From a virus: a DNA stretch of 21,595 bases. A program made the position numbers and the translations under genes. The stretch covers positions 1-21,595 of the IMG/VR virus record IMGVR_UViG_3300046048_000161; one strand, given 5' to 3'. Shown one piece after another: positions 5,853 through 14,043 of the stretch. How positions within the stretch are numbered: the first letter of the stretch is position 1; each line of letters opens with the position of its first letter. Below the pieces are notes generated by a model that saw only the letters and a list, made by a program, of their open reading frames with translations, was not told where the DNA came from and searched no databases.

Positions 5853-6242
5853 ATGGCATCAACAAACGTAGTAACACCAAAAGAGTATAGCAACGGTCTT
5901 AAAGTTCTAACCGTAAGTATGACTTGCGCATCAGACTCACCAGACTTTTCCGATGTTGTACTTGAGGAAAGAAGTAAGAGACTTGTACAGGCAACGATAG
6001 TTCCCGGTGCTACAGGCCCGACAGATGATTCTGATCTAAGCCTGACAGATTCAATCACCGGTGTTAACTTGGTTGCCACTAGTGGCGCGAATGCTGTAGA
6101 TAATGCAACTACAAATGTAATAGCTCCTGATAATACTTCAAATATTGTCGTGGGTGGTCTTACTTTGAGTATCGCGAATAATGCAGTTAACAATGCATCG
6201 GTCACAATTTACTTAGTGTTTACATCTAGGTATCTAGGATAA
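5853..6242 (+). CDS. Small beta-rich, virion-type protein of unknown role
   Basis: This 129-residue protein starts MASTNVVTPKEYSNG and has GGAGG ten bases before the ATG. It has no membrane segment or Cys cluster beyond one Cys. Most of it is rich in Thr, Val, Asn, Ser and Asp with alternating hydrophobics (TSNIVVGGLTLSIANNAV, SVTIYLVFTSRYLG), typical of beta-sandwich or beta-helical phage structural proteins. It lies in a run of similar proteins (5853-11050) between the packaging and head genes. A head-decoration or tail-accessory role is plausible. I do not recognise the family. Confidence 0.7.
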   Translation: MASTNVVTPKEYSNGLKVLTVSMTCASDSPDFSDVVLEERSKRLVQATIVPGATGPTDDSDLSLTDSITGVNLVATSGANAVDNATTNVIAPDNTSNIVVGGLTLSIANNAVNNASVTIYLVFTSRYLG

Positions 6243-6251
6243 GGTATTGTT

Positions 6252-6833
6252 ATGGCTGAAATCAATGTGTTAGAAGCAATAAATCGGATGTACAAGACTG
6301 TTAACAGTTTGGTTAAGGTCTTGGCTGAGGTACGTGATGAGATCGATGGTCTGAAGAGGGATACAAACCTCTGGAAGGATCGTCAGTTATCTCATTCACA
6401 TCCTGTACCTCCGATGCAGAAACACGCTCATCCTGAGTTAGCTAAGGAGAACCACGGTCATGCAGACATGGCCAAGGTTAAGCATACTCATCCAGAGTTT
6501 AAGACAATGGCTGATAAGAACCACAGTCATCCTGAGTATGTAGGTGAAAACCATTCACATCCTTTTGTTGAGCATCAGCATTCTGAGTATGCTAAGTCAG
6601 AGTCAATCCACAGTTCCCTCTCTGTTATCGAAAGTAAGATCGGAGAGCTTTCAGGAAGACTTGACCAAATACAAGAAATATTCGGAGTACTCAAGACAGG
6701 TTCATCTAAAGGCTCCTCGGGGAAAACCACGATAGTTTCTGGGAATACACCCGGGCCTGTACCTTGGACCTTTAATATTAAAAGATCGAGCTTGGGATTA
6801 ATTTCTGAAATCCAAGCAAACCCAAAGAATTAG
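6252..6833 (+). CDS. Coiled-coil protein with seven HxH metal-binding-type motifs
   Basis: The 193 residues have three parts. Residues 1-42 are a heptad-like helix (VLEAINRMYKTVNSLVKVLAEV). Residues 47-111 contain seven His-X-His pairs at 48, 58, 68, 78, 91, 101 and 108, mostly ten residues apart and often followed by Pro-Glu (HSHPE, HAHPE, HTHPE). Residues 118-145 are a second coiled coil, followed by a Gly/Ser-rich stretch and a short C-terminal part. HxH pairs in trimeric phage fibres and spikes (T4 gp12 and gp37, P2 spike) bind iron on the threefold axis. Coiled coils flanking HxH motifs fit a trimeric fibre with a ladder of metal sites. That function is inferred; the regular motif is directly seen. 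Confidence 0.75.
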   Translation: MAEINVLEAINRMYKTVNSLVKVLAEVRDEIDGLKRDTNLWKDRQLSHSHPVPPMQKHAHPELAKENHGHADMAKVKHTHPEFKTMADKNHSHPEYVGENHSHPFVEHQHSEYAKSESIHSSLSVIESKIGELSGRLDQIQEIFGVLKTGSSKGSSGKTTIVSGNTPGPVPWTFNIKRSSLGLISEIQANPKN

Positions 6834-6843
6834 GAGAAACACA

Positions 6844-7281
6844 ATGGCAAGAGGTGACGTAGTTGTATTTAATGAGGCATTAGCTTATCTGATTGATGGT
6901 GGTTGGGAAGCAGCCGATGATATCAAGTGTGCTATTCTGGATAACACAACCCCTCCGACACAGGCATTTTCTGGCCCTGACTTAACTGACTTTACTCAGG
7001 TAGGCACAGGTGGTACTTACCCATCCGGTGGAACATCCCTCGGTAACTTGGGTACGTGTGTTACACAGACCGGTGCTGCTATGAAATTTGATTCTGATAC
7101 TAACCCGACGTGGGTACAGGATGGTAGTAATGATACTGATGCCTATTGGGGTCTTATCTATCATGTAACTTCAGGTCAGGGTATTGCTTATGTAGACCTC
7201 GGTGGCCCGGTAGATATGCAAGCAGGTGACCTTACTATCACTTGGCACACAAACGGAATCTTTACTATTACTAATCCGTAA
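6844..7281 (+). CDS. Virion-type protein, common phage small beta family
   Basis: This is a 145-residue protein starting MARGDVVVFNEALAYLIDGG, with AGGAG seven bases before the ATG. Its pattern, a short N-terminal helix, then IKCAILDNTTPP, a DLTDFTQVGTGGTYPSGG loop and a beta-rich C-terminus, resembles a widespread group of phage structural proteins that carry a GTGY or GTGGTYxxGG loop after a predicted strand (K-x-A-L-L/I). No enzyme motif is present. It sits immediately before the long lectin-repeat protein (12 bases), so the two may act in the same tail or fibre assembly. The precise role is unknown. Confidence 0.7.
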   Translation: MARGDVVVFNEALAYLIDGGWEAADDIKCAILDNTTPPTQAFSGPDLTDFTQVGTGGTYPSGGTSLGNLGTCVTQTGAAMKFDSDTNPTWVQDGSNDTDAYWGLIYHVTSGQGIAYVDLGGPVDMQAGDLTITWHTNGIFTITNP

Positions 7282-7293
7282 GGAAGGTAAGTT

Positions 7294-10200
7294 ATGGCTG
7301 TTACTCGTGGTGGAACCGTCACCACTTGGAGTACATCCGGTACAACTAGCTCGGTAAGTCAGTCACACACCGTTGATGCTGATACTACGCTGTTAATCCT
7401 TGTGATTTCAGCAGAAGCTCAGGAGACAATGGATACGGAGCCGGTTTGGAATAGCTCCGAGGCGATGACCCTTATTCATGCTAGTACTGCAGGAACCAGT
7501 GGTGACGTAAGGAACTGGATTTATGGTCTAGTTAACCCCACGGCCACAACTGCGAATATTACATATACAGTTTCTAGTAATGATAATGGTCATTTCACAG
7601 CCATTAACTATAAGGGAACTGTTACTGATTCTGTAGCTGCTGCAACAACTTACATTGATGAAGATGTTGATAATGCAGGTACTACAGACAATTACTCTAT
7701 ATCATATTCAACTACTGCTAACTGCTTACTTACAGCAGGTGTTTTCCGTGGTGGTGATGGTGACCCTGCTTCTAATAACCAAGGTTTTGCTGAGTTAGCA
7801 GACAGCGGTACTGGTACTTCCAGTACATCAGACATATCTTTCTATGTTGCTGATAGTCTCTCCGGTGATACAGCAGGAACTATAACGGTTACTTGGTCAG
7901 CAACCGATGAGAACGCAGGACAACTCATCGAGATTATTGAGGATAACCCAAATGTAAACGTCAGTGCTACTACTGATACACTGACTATAACAGAGTATAA
8001 TGCAGGTGTTGACCCCGGACTCCCCGGTAATGATTTCTCAGGGGATTCAGATTGTAAACTCTGGATGCAGTTCGAGTCTGGAGCATTAACTACTGATAGT
8101 TCTGGGAATCACTCAGCTGGTGTTTTTGTTGAGGATGGCACCGTTGACGAGAACACAGGCAACTATAAACAAGGTGCGTGTTCCGCTGACTTTCTTACAA
8201 GTAATGGTGCCTTTTCAATCGCTGATAGCGACCTAGTATCCGGGTTCCCATTCAAGAATGGTGGGGGTACAACCGGTACATTCATGTGGTGGATGTATTG
8301 GGACGACCAGACTGATAACGGATACGCAATGAAGAAAGGTCTTAATGGTGACCTTATTGTATCCTGTAAGTCCAGTGGTTATATTCAGATTTATAATGAT
8401 GGGTGGGGTTCTTCCTTTACTTCATCCTCGATGGTTACCGGACGTTGGTACCATTGTATGCTATCTATTGATAGTGGTACAAGTGCTAACCTCCGTATCT
8501 GGGATGATACTGCAGGGGCTTTCATAGATGATATACGTGCTGAAGCAGTTACCGTTGGTGCCAATACAGATGACTTTATCATCTCAGATTACAATGATGA
8601 ATCGCAGTGGTTCCGTGGTGACTTGGATGAATTCTTGGTGTTCAATACTGTCCGCAGTATGCGAGACCAAGATGCAATTATTGCAAATGAGTACCCACGG
8701 ACTCTGCAGAATGATTATGATGGTGATACCGGGCTGTGTGCTTGGTGGCAGTTTGAACCCGGTGCATTAACTACTGACTCCTCTGGGAATGGAAACACCC
8801 TGACATTGGGTGGTTCTGCCATGAACTCAGAGACTTACGACTACTGGTGGGGAACCGGTGGTGTAAGACCGAGTGCAAACTCTTGGTACTATGAGTCTGA
8901 TGGTAGCTTTAGTTCTGGGTTCCCATTAGCAGACGGTGAGGGCACAACCTTTACATGGTTGGTGACCTTCAAGTATGACACCATCAGTGCCAAACAGGTT
9001 CTCATCTGGCATGGCCCGGACTCATGGCCCCCTGATGCAACCTTGGCAATCGAGTATAACTCTGGTAATAATATAATTGCCTTTGGTGATACTGCAGATT
9101 ATTTCTTTGATACCGGGAGTTTAGGCACTCCAGTTTATACAGAAGCAGGTGTCTGGTACACCGTTATGGTTACCCACAGTTCGGGGAGTTATACGTTCCG
9201 ACTGTATGACCATGACGCTGACGCTGAGATAGTCAACACCAGTGGTTCCGGTGCGAGCTTCTCGACATCTACTGAAGACTTCAGGATATCTGATTATGAT
9301 TATGAACTAGAAGGTGTCTTCAGTGATATAGCAGTTTGGAACGTAGTCAAGACAGAAGAAGATTGGGATAAGATTGTTGCAGGTACCTATACTACAGCAA
9401 CCGAAGCAGTAGAAGTAAATGCAACAACTGATGCTCTTAGTCTCACAGAGTATGCTGCAGATGTCAACGCTGAAACAAATGTTGAAGCTACTACTGACAC
9501 ATTAAGTATAACGGAGTATGCTTCTACCGTATCTCTTGATATTGAAGTAGGTGCATCTACAGACTCACTGAGTCTTACTGAGTACGCTTCTAATGTTAAT
9601 GCTGAGATAAACGTAGAAACTCAACCAGATGCTTTAAGTCTGACAGAGTATACTGCCGATGTTAATGCAGAGACTAACGTAGAAGCAACTACTGATACTC
9701 TAAGTATTACGGAGTACCAATCAACTGTTTCACTTGATGTAAGTGTTGATGCAACGACTGACTCCCTGAGTCTCACTGAATATGCTGCTGATGTTAACGC
9801 AGAGGTTAACGTAGAAGCAACTACTGACTCACTAAGCCTCACTGAGTATGCAGCAGGAGTTAACGCTGAGACTAACATAGAGGCTACGACTGATACCCTC
9901 AGTCTTACAGAGTACGCTGCAGGAGTTAATGCAGAGATTAACGTAGAGGCTACTGCTGATTCCCTGAGTTTAACTGAGTACGCTGCGGATGTCAATGCAG
10001 AAACTAACATAGAGGCTACAACTGATTCTCTGAGTTTAACTGAGTACGCTGCGGGTGTCAACGCAGAGACTAATGTAGAAGCTACCACTGATTCACTGAG
10101 TTTAACCGAGTACGCTGCGAATGTTAACGCTGAGATAAATGTAGAAGCTACTACAGATACTCTCACGCTTACTGAGTATGGAGCACAACTTGGTACAGAT

Positions 10201-10548
10201 GTAGATGTTAATACAATAACCGACTCTCTGAGTTTAACGGAGTATGCAGCTACAGTTAATGCTGAGATTAATGTACCGGCTACACTCGCACAGCTCACAC
10301 TGGCTGTTCATAATGCAACAGTTGATGTATCAGCGGATACTAATATAGTTACTAATGTAGCTGCACTGACTCTAGTTGAGTATGGTGCTACAGTACTCGT
10401 GAGCAAAGCAACAACAGAAGCGGGGGGAGTCGCGGTAACAGATTGGGCTTATGTAACAGATGGAAGAAAGAAACAAATAATACAAGAAGACGAGGATATT
10501 ATAGCATTCGTTGTGAATGTTGTAACATCAGGAATCTTAAATCAATAA
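7294..10548 (+). CDS. Large fibre/adhesin-like protein: two LamG domains plus 22-residue repeats
   Basis: This is the longest gene in the window (1084 residues), with AAGGAAGG before the ATG. Residues 1-220 are a Thr/Ser-rich beta domain. One isolated copy of the repeat motif (SATTDTLTITEY) is at about 221-242. Residues about 256-466 and 480-702 are two related concanavalin/LamG-like units: each opens with a W-QFE-GALTTDSSGN signature and ends in a jellyroll-type pattern (WYHCMLSIDS, LDEFLVFN). From residue 708 come thirteen 22-residue repeats with core TTDSLSLTEY, then two diverged copies, then a short C-terminal domain ending GILNQ. LamG-type domains bind carbohydrates, so a receptor-binding fibre or host-surface adhesin is likely. 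There is no signal peptide. Repeat number may vary between relatives. Confidence 0.8.
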   Translation: MAVTRGGTVTTWSTSGTTSSVSQSHTVDADTTLLILVISAEAQETMDTEPVWNSSEAMTLIHASTAGTSGDVRNWIYGLVNPTATTANITYTVSSNDNGHFTAINYKGTVTDSVAAATTYIDEDVDNAGTTDNYSISYSTTANCLLTAGVFRGGDGDPASNNQGFAELADSGTGTSSTSDISFYVADSLSGDTAGTITVTWSATDENAGQLIEIIEDNPNVNVSATTDTLTITEYNAGVDPGLPGNDFSGDSDCKLWMQFESGALTTDSSGNHSAGVFVEDGTVDENTGNYKQGACSADFLTSNGAFSIADSDLVSGFPFKNGGGTTGTFMWWMYWDDQTDNGYAMKKGLNGDLIVSCKSSGYIQIYNDGWGSSFTSSSMVTGRWYHCMLSIDSGTSANLRIWDDTAGAFIDDIRAEAVTVGANTDDFIISDYNDESQWFRGDLDEFLVFNTVRSMRDQDAIIANEYPRTLQNDYDGDTGLCAWWQFEPGALTTDSSGNGNTLTLGGSAMNSETYDYWWGTGGVRPSANSWYYESDGSFSSGFPLADGEGTTFTWLVTFKYDTISAKQVLIWHGPDSWPPDATLAIEYNSGNNIIAFGDTADYFFDTGSLGTPVYTEAGVWYTVMVTHSSGSYTFRLYDHDADAEIVNTSGSGASFSTSTEDFRISDYDYELEGVFSDIAVWNVVKTEEDWDKIVAGTYTTATEAVEVNATTDALSLTEYAADVNAETNVEATTDTLSITEYASTVSLDIEVGASTDSLSLTEYASNVNAEINVETQPDALSLTEYTADVNAETNVEATTDTLSITEYQSTVSLDVSVDATTDSLSLTEYAADVNAEVNVEATTDSLSLTEYAAGVNAETNIEATTDTLSLTEYAAGVNAEINVEATADSLSLTEYAADVNAETNIEATTDSLSLTEYAAGVNAETNVEATTDSLSLTEYAANVNAEINVEATTDTLTLTEYGAQLGTDVDVNTITDSLSLTEYAATVNAEINVPATLAQLTLAVHNATVDVSADTNIVTNVAALTLVEYGATVLVSKATTEAGGVAVTDWAYVTDGRKKQIIQEDEDIIAFVVNVVTSGILNQ
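9415..10272 (+). repeat. Thirteen in-frame 66-bp repeats encoding TTDSLSLTEY units
   Basis: Thirteen 22-codon units run head to tail without spacers, followed by two degenerate units to about 10407. The amino-acid core (TTDSLSLTEY then AA-VNAE) is strongly kept. The DNA of neighbouring units differs mostly at synonymous positions, for example AGTCTTACAGAG against AGTTTAACTGAG. That pattern means the array is old and under protein-level selection, not a fresh duplication. Units 2 and 5 share a STVSLD variant in place of A-VNAE, which hints at higher-order duplication of three units. Confidence 0.9.
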
Positions 10549-10550
10549 GT

Positions 10551-10613
10551 GCCCCCGCAATATGATCGGATGGTCCGTGAAATGTTGAGCCGTTAACTCG
10601 AGAGTTCGGGGGT
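10551..10613 (+). other. Closed-stem RNA structure between fibre gene and next gene
   Basis: A 7-bp closing stem (GCCCCCG 10551-10557 with CGGGGGT 10607-10613, one G-U) encloses two small hairpins, GATC-GGAT-GGTC (10564-10575) and AACT-CGAG-AGTT (near 10595-10606). The element fills most of the 85-base gap, ending 20 bases before ATG 10634 and just ahead of its AGGAG ribosome-binding site. It is too short for a tRNA and lacks tRNA landmarks. Confidence 0.5.
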
Positions 10614-10633
10614 CGAACGACAGGAGAAATACA

Positions 10634-11050
10634 ATGGCTAGGTTTGAACAGTTACACGTAGGAAATTTACACATGGATGGTGCAGTCTCCCTCACGGCAG
10701 CTTATACTATCCCTGAGGAAGCAAACAACAGGACATATGTTCTGAATGCTGCTGCAGGTATTGCAGTAACACTTCCAACCCCAAAAGCAGGTAAGCGGTT
10801 TAAGTTTATTGTCGGAACAATCCCGGCTACTGGTGCTTACACAGTTGTAAGTAAAGGTGGAGCTAATGTAATCCAAGGTCTCCAGAATGTGAACAACACT
10901 CTGGTTCCCGGTTCCGATGAGGACACTATTACATTTGCTCAGACTAATGCTGATATAGGTGACTTCGTTGAGTTGGTCTCTGATGGAACTAACTGGTTCG
11001 CCAGTGGTCAGTCCTTTGCAGCCTCCTCATTTACTTTCACTGCTACTTAA
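10634..11050 (+). CDS. Small beta-rich virion-type protein
   Basis: This 138-residue protein starts MARFEQLHVGNLHMDG, with AGGAG nine bases before the ATG. It is built of short beta-strand-like stretches (NRTYVLNAAAGIAVTLPTP, KRFKFIVGT, YTVVSKGGANVIQG, DFVELVSDGTNWFASGQSF). The pattern of an aliphatic strand, a TLPTPKAG turn, FKFIVGT, and a terminal WFASG is common in small phage proteins attached to heads or fibres. A related pattern (VTIALPLI through SDWWVSVSYK) occurs in the N-terminal domain of the fibre gene at 20241, so the two may share a fold. No catalytic motif is seen. A capsid-decoration or fibre-head role is an inference. Confidence 0.75.
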   Translation: MARFEQLHVGNLHMDGAVSLTAAYTIPEEANNRTYVLNAAAGIAVTLPTPKAGKRFKFIVGTIPATGAYTVVSKGGANVIQGLQNVNNTLVPGSDEDTITFAQTNADIGDFVELVSDGTNWFASGQSFAASSFTFTAT

Positions 11051-11084
11051 TTGACAACTTAATGTAAACCGAAAGGAAAATCTA

Positions 11085-11177
11085 TTGTCAACTTTCCGTG
11101 GGGATAGGGCTGCAGTCCGAACTCCTTGTACCCGGCAAGGCTCCCCACGGATTTCTTCCGGGCATCGGGTAACATAA
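11085..11177 (+). CDS. Possible 30-codon TTG leader peptide
   Basis: A TTG at 11085 follows AAAGGAA by about seven bases and opens a 30-codon frame (MSTFRGDRAAVR at the start) whose TAA overlaps ATG 11177 as TAATG. That geometry would couple its translation to the next gene, which otherwise lacks a good ribosome-binding site. The peptide is Arg-rich and its DNA also forms the stem at 11096-11150, so it may be an RNA structure that is open by chance. Low confidence. Confidence 0.25.
   Translation: MSTFRGDRAAVRTPCTRQGSPRISSGHRVT
11096..11150 (+). other. Branched RNA structure before the 11177 gene
   Basis: A perfect 9-bp closing stem (CCGTGGGGA 11096-11104 with TCCCCACGG 11142-11150) encloses two hairpins: GGGC-TGCA-GTCC (11107-11118) and CCTTG-TACCCGG-CAAGG (11124-11140). 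This would be a three-way junction. A second inverted repeat, TTGACAA/TTGTCAA (11051-11057 with 11085-11091), lies just upstream. The structure resembles in plan the one at 10551-10613 but not in sequence. Confidence 0.5.
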
Positions 11178-11512
11178 TGAAAACACTTAAAGTAAATACC
11201 AGTGAACGATTAGCTCTTGGGAGTATTCTCCCCGATAAAGGGTCTTTTCTCAATCTAAAATTACTCCGCGAACTCAGAGAGAAACTTAGTTTTTCTGATG
11301 AAGAACACGCTCGATTGAAGTTTGTCTCACTTCCTAATGGTCAGGTTAGATGGAATCAACCTGAAAATCCAGAGGATGATTATGTCACAATAGAGATAGG
11401 GGATGTAATGGCTGAGATGCTTAAAAATAGACTCTTAGAGATGGATAAGAAGGAAGAGCTTACACCCAACCTTATAAGTCCATATGAACAAATCGTACTC
11501 GCTGACCACTAA
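11177..11512 (+). CDS. 111-residue protein of unknown function upstream of portal
   Basis: I start this gene at ATG 11177 (MKTLKVNTSERLALGSILP); an in-frame TTG at 11126 lies within the upstream RNA structure. The ribosome-binding site is weak (CGGGT), so coupling to the possible leader frame ending at 11177 is conceivable. The protein is soluble, charged and mostly helical: SERLALGSILPDKGSF, LLRELREKLSFSDEEHARL, then VRWNQPENPEDDYVTIEIGDVMAEML. The motif order (LGSILP, then LRELREKLxFSxEE, then a beta strand and a helix with LxxMxxxxEL) is seen in many small phage proteins encoded beside head genes, with no fixed role. It precedes the portal by nine bases. Function unknown. Confidence 0.75.
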   Translation: MKTLKVNTSERLALGSILPDKGSFLNLKLLRELREKLSFSDEEHARLKFVSLPNGQVRWNQPENPEDDYVTIEIGDVMAEMLKNRLLEMDKKEELTPNLISPYEQIVLADH

Positions 11513-11521
11513 GGATAAGCC

Positions 11522-13840
11522 ATGGCAGACATAACTAATGCAGGGGGCATCTCTCTGCAGATATTATCCACAAAAGATATACTACGTCAAGCTGATGAGG
11601 CTTCGGCTATTGGTATTTCAGATACAGGGATAGAGATTAACTATGATGGTTTAGTCTCTCACATTACAACAGTATTTGAAAACAACCGTCGAGCCAAGGA
11701 AGAGTCAGGGATCGAAGATGACATCATAGACTCTCAAAAGGCTTTTAATGGAGAGTACTCTGCCGAAGATATAGAGAGAATTAAAAGGGCTAAAGGTTCT
11801 GAGATATTCATGAATCTTACAGCAACTAAGTCTCGAGCAGCAAAGTCATGGATTGCCGACATCCTTAAACCATCCCAAGGTGATCCGTGGAGTATTGAAC
11901 CTACCCCGGTAGAGGACCTCCCCGAAGATATAAGATCAATATTAACCAAGTCTCTTGAGAAAGAGTTCGCTACTCTTGTTGCAGCACAGCAACAGGCAAA
12001 GCCTCAAGGTCAAACCGGTGGAGCATCTCCTACTGAAGCTGCTCAGGAAACAATCAGAGAGATCAACCAGAGGAAGAGAGACATCCAGAATGCTGTACAA
12101 GAAGAGATATTCAGGGAAGCAAAGTTTCAGTTACAGAGAATGGAACGAAGGATCAAAGATCAACTCGTTGAGGGCGATTGGGACCAAGCTCTCTCAGATT
12201 TTCTTGATGACTTTGTGGTTTACCCCACAGCATTTCTGAAGGGTCCTGTTGTACAGAACCGCAAGAAACTAATGTGGAAAAATGGAGCTGTTGAAGAGGT
12301 ACTTGGATATAAGTTCTCTAACATCAGGGTATCTCCGTTTGATATATACCCGAGTCCTTCGGCTAAAGGGATCAATGATGGAAACTTGTGTGAACACATG
12401 AGGTTTGATTTAGCACAAGTTGAAGCCATGAAGGGAGTCGAAGGTTTCCACGATGATATGCTTGACGAGGTAATTGAAGATTACGAAATGGGTATCCGTG
12501 GTTCTTGGTATGACTTTTCAGTTGAGCAGGACAAGAACGATCTGGAACAGAGGGGTAGATTCTCAGAGACAATGATGGATGAGATTCATGCCATTCACTT
12601 CTGGGGAAATACCCGAGTAAAGAACATCCGAGATTGGAAACTCGATAATAAAATTGAAGAGTTAGACAAGCAGGATGATAATGATATAGTCCAGATTGAA
12701 GCGATCCTTATCGGGAACCGTGTTGTTAAATGTGTGATCAATGATGATCCGCTGCAAAGACGGCCCTACTTTAAAGCATCCTTTATGAATATCCCCGGGT
12801 CCTTCTGGGGTAAGTCACTTCCTAAGTTAATGGAGTCTGTTCAGAGGATGTGTAATGCTGTTGCCCGGGCCTTGGCTAATAACCTCGGTATTGCTTCCGG
12901 TCCTCAGATTGAGATATATGTAGATCGTTTAGCAGACAATGGTGCCATTGACGATATTACTCCGTTCAAGATATGGCAGCTACGAAGTGATCCTACTGGA
13001 TCGGGTGGCAGGGCTATTCAGTTCTGGCAACCGCAGTCTAACGCAGAGTCACTTCTCAAAGTTTACAATGTATTCGAAGAGAAAGCAGATGATATCACAG
13101 GTATACCGAAGTATGCCTATGGGAATGAACGAACCGGTGGTGCTGCACAGACAGCTCAAGGTCTCGCCCTGTTACTCGAGAGTACATCAAAGATAATCAA
13201 AGACTGCATCCGTAATATCGATGAGGGTCTAATAAAACCACGTATCATGTACCAGTTCCATTATAATATGCTCAACATGGGGAGAGACTTTAATTACACT
13301 GGAGATATTAACGTGGTTACTGTTGGGTCAGGTACCTTGACTATCAAGGGTGCTGAGGCTACCAAGAGGAATGAATTCTTAATGGCTACTTCCAACCCGA
13401 TTGATATCGAGGTTATGGATGTGACCGGTAGGGCTGCGATACTACGACGTATGGCAGATGACTTAGGGTTACCAAATGTTATTCCTACAGACTTCGAACT
13501 GAAACAGCAGATGAAGAAGAAACAAATAGCACAGCAAGAGCTTGCTATGGCAGAGCAGAGGGCAGAAGAGGCTAAAGCTAACCGTGGAGTACAGTCTACT
13601 CAAATCCAGATCGAAGGTCAGGAGCGTATGCATCAGGTCTCCATGCAGGAAAGGCTGCAGGAACTTCAGGCTAAGATGCAGCAGCATGACGATAAGATTC
13701 AGGTAGAGATACTTAAACTTCAACGTCAGGCCAAGAAGGATGCTAATGATGCAGCCGGTAAATTCGTTGAGGAAGATGGTAGGAATGCACGTCAGACTCA
13801 AGAGGTTGCCCTTAAACTAAAACAAGGTGAAGGTATCTAA
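11522..13840 (+). CDS. Portal protein (head-to-tail connector)
   Basis: This protein would form the twelve-fold ring at one vertex through which DNA is packaged and ejected. Its 772 residues are in the range of podovirus portals such as P22. The N-terminal half holds the clip and stem regions (NNRRAKEESGIEDDI, AAKSWIADILKPSQGDPW, YPTAFLKGPVVQNRKKLMWK, ISPFDIYPSPSA-type segment). Around 520-560 is DDITGIPKYAYGNERTGGAAQTAQG, the highly conserved portal segment, followed by a helical crown. Residues about 660-770 are a long Gln/Lys/Glu-rich coiled coil (ELAMAEQRAEEAKANRG, RLQELQAKMQQHDDK), like the barrel seen in P22 portal. A Gln/Pro/Gly linker (about 150-170) is a local insertion. The next start overlaps its stop (TAATG). 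Confidence 0.9.
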   Translation: MADITNAGGISLQILSTKDILRQADEASAIGISDTGIEINYDGLVSHITTVFENNRRAKEESGIEDDIIDSQKAFNGEYSAEDIERIKRAKGSEIFMNLTATKSRAAKSWIADILKPSQGDPWSIEPTPVEDLPEDIRSILTKSLEKEFATLVAAQQQAKPQGQTGGASPTEAAQETIREINQRKRDIQNAVQEEIFREAKFQLQRMERRIKDQLVEGDWDQALSDFLDDFVVYPTAFLKGPVVQNRKKLMWKNGAVEEVLGYKFSNIRVSPFDIYPSPSAKGINDGNLCEHMRFDLAQVEAMKGVEGFHDDMLDEVIEDYEMGIRGSWYDFSVEQDKNDLEQRGRFSETMMDEIHAIHFWGNTRVKNIRDWKLDNKIEELDKQDDNDIVQIEAILIGNRVVKCVINDDPLQRRPYFKASFMNIPGSFWGKSLPKLMESVQRMCNAVARALANNLGIASGPQIEIYVDRLADNGAIDDITPFKIWQLRSDPTGSGGRAIQFWQPQSNAESLLKVYNVFEEKADDITGIPKYAYGNERTGGAAQTAQGLALLLESTSKIIKDCIRNIDEGLIKPRIMYQFHYNMLNMGRDFNYTGDINVVTVGSGTLTIKGAEATKRNEFLMATSNPIDIEVMDVTGRAAILRRMADDLGLPNVIPTDFELKQQMKKKQIAQQELAMAEQRAEEAKANRGVQSTQIQIEGQERMHQVSMQERLQELQAKMQQHDDKIQVEILKLQRQAKKDANDAAGKFVEEDGRNARQTQEVALKLKQGEGI

Positions 13841-14040
13841 TGGACTCAGCAGTACATCTTAAAGCTGCAGCTATTGACAACTGCACTCCAAGAACTTTAC
13901 TAAAATATCTTCAACGGTTAGAAGCAGATCAGCTTTTAATCCTTGATAAATCACCAGATATAATTCAACTAAGGTTTGCTCAGGGACAGAGAAATGTCAC
14001 TAGGGACCTTATAGACTTACTTACTAAGGTTATCCACTAA
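13840..14040 (+). CDS. 66-residue helical protein between portal and scaffold
   Basis: This short gene starts at ATG 13840, overlapping the portal stop as TAATG, so it is probably translated by ribosomes finishing the portal. The protein (MDSAVHLKAAAIDNC) is predominantly helical, with a Leu-rich core (TLLKYLQRLEADQLLIL and DLIDLLTKVI) and a central QLRFAQGQRN. It has no membrane segment. Its size and position suit a portal-accessory or assembly helper protein, but I know no homologue. Coding is supported by the overlap and an uninterrupted frame that fits the compact gene order. Confidence 0.7.
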   Translation: MDSAVHLKAAAIDNCTPRTLLKYLQRLEADQLLILDKSPDIIQLRFAQGQRNVTRDLIDLLTKVIH

Positions 14041-14043
14041 AGC

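Noticed and set aside
9621-10298. 225-residue open frame on the minus strand across the fibre repeats
   Set aside because: The 66-bp repeat unit is a multiple of three and lacks stops in this frame, so an antisense frame stays open over many copies by itself. The protein is low-complexity and has no ribosome-binding site, and the forward frame is clearly coding.
10546-10596. Stop-codon readthrough extension of the 1084-residue protein
   Set aside because: An in-frame run of 15 codons (VPPQYDRMVREMLSR) follows the TAA, but it lies inside the closed-stem structure and uses CCC and CCG codons unlike the gene. Nothing signals readthrough.
10551-10613. tRNA gene in the 7-bp closed structure
   Set aside because: The total is 63 bases instead of about 75, there is no T-loop or D-loop consensus and no plausible anticodon arm, and the arm sizes do not fit a tRNA.
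11051-11091. Promoter from TTGACA at 11051
   Set aside because: No acceptable -10 element lies 16-18 bases downstream. The hexamer is instead half of the TTGACAA/TTGTCAA inverted repeat.
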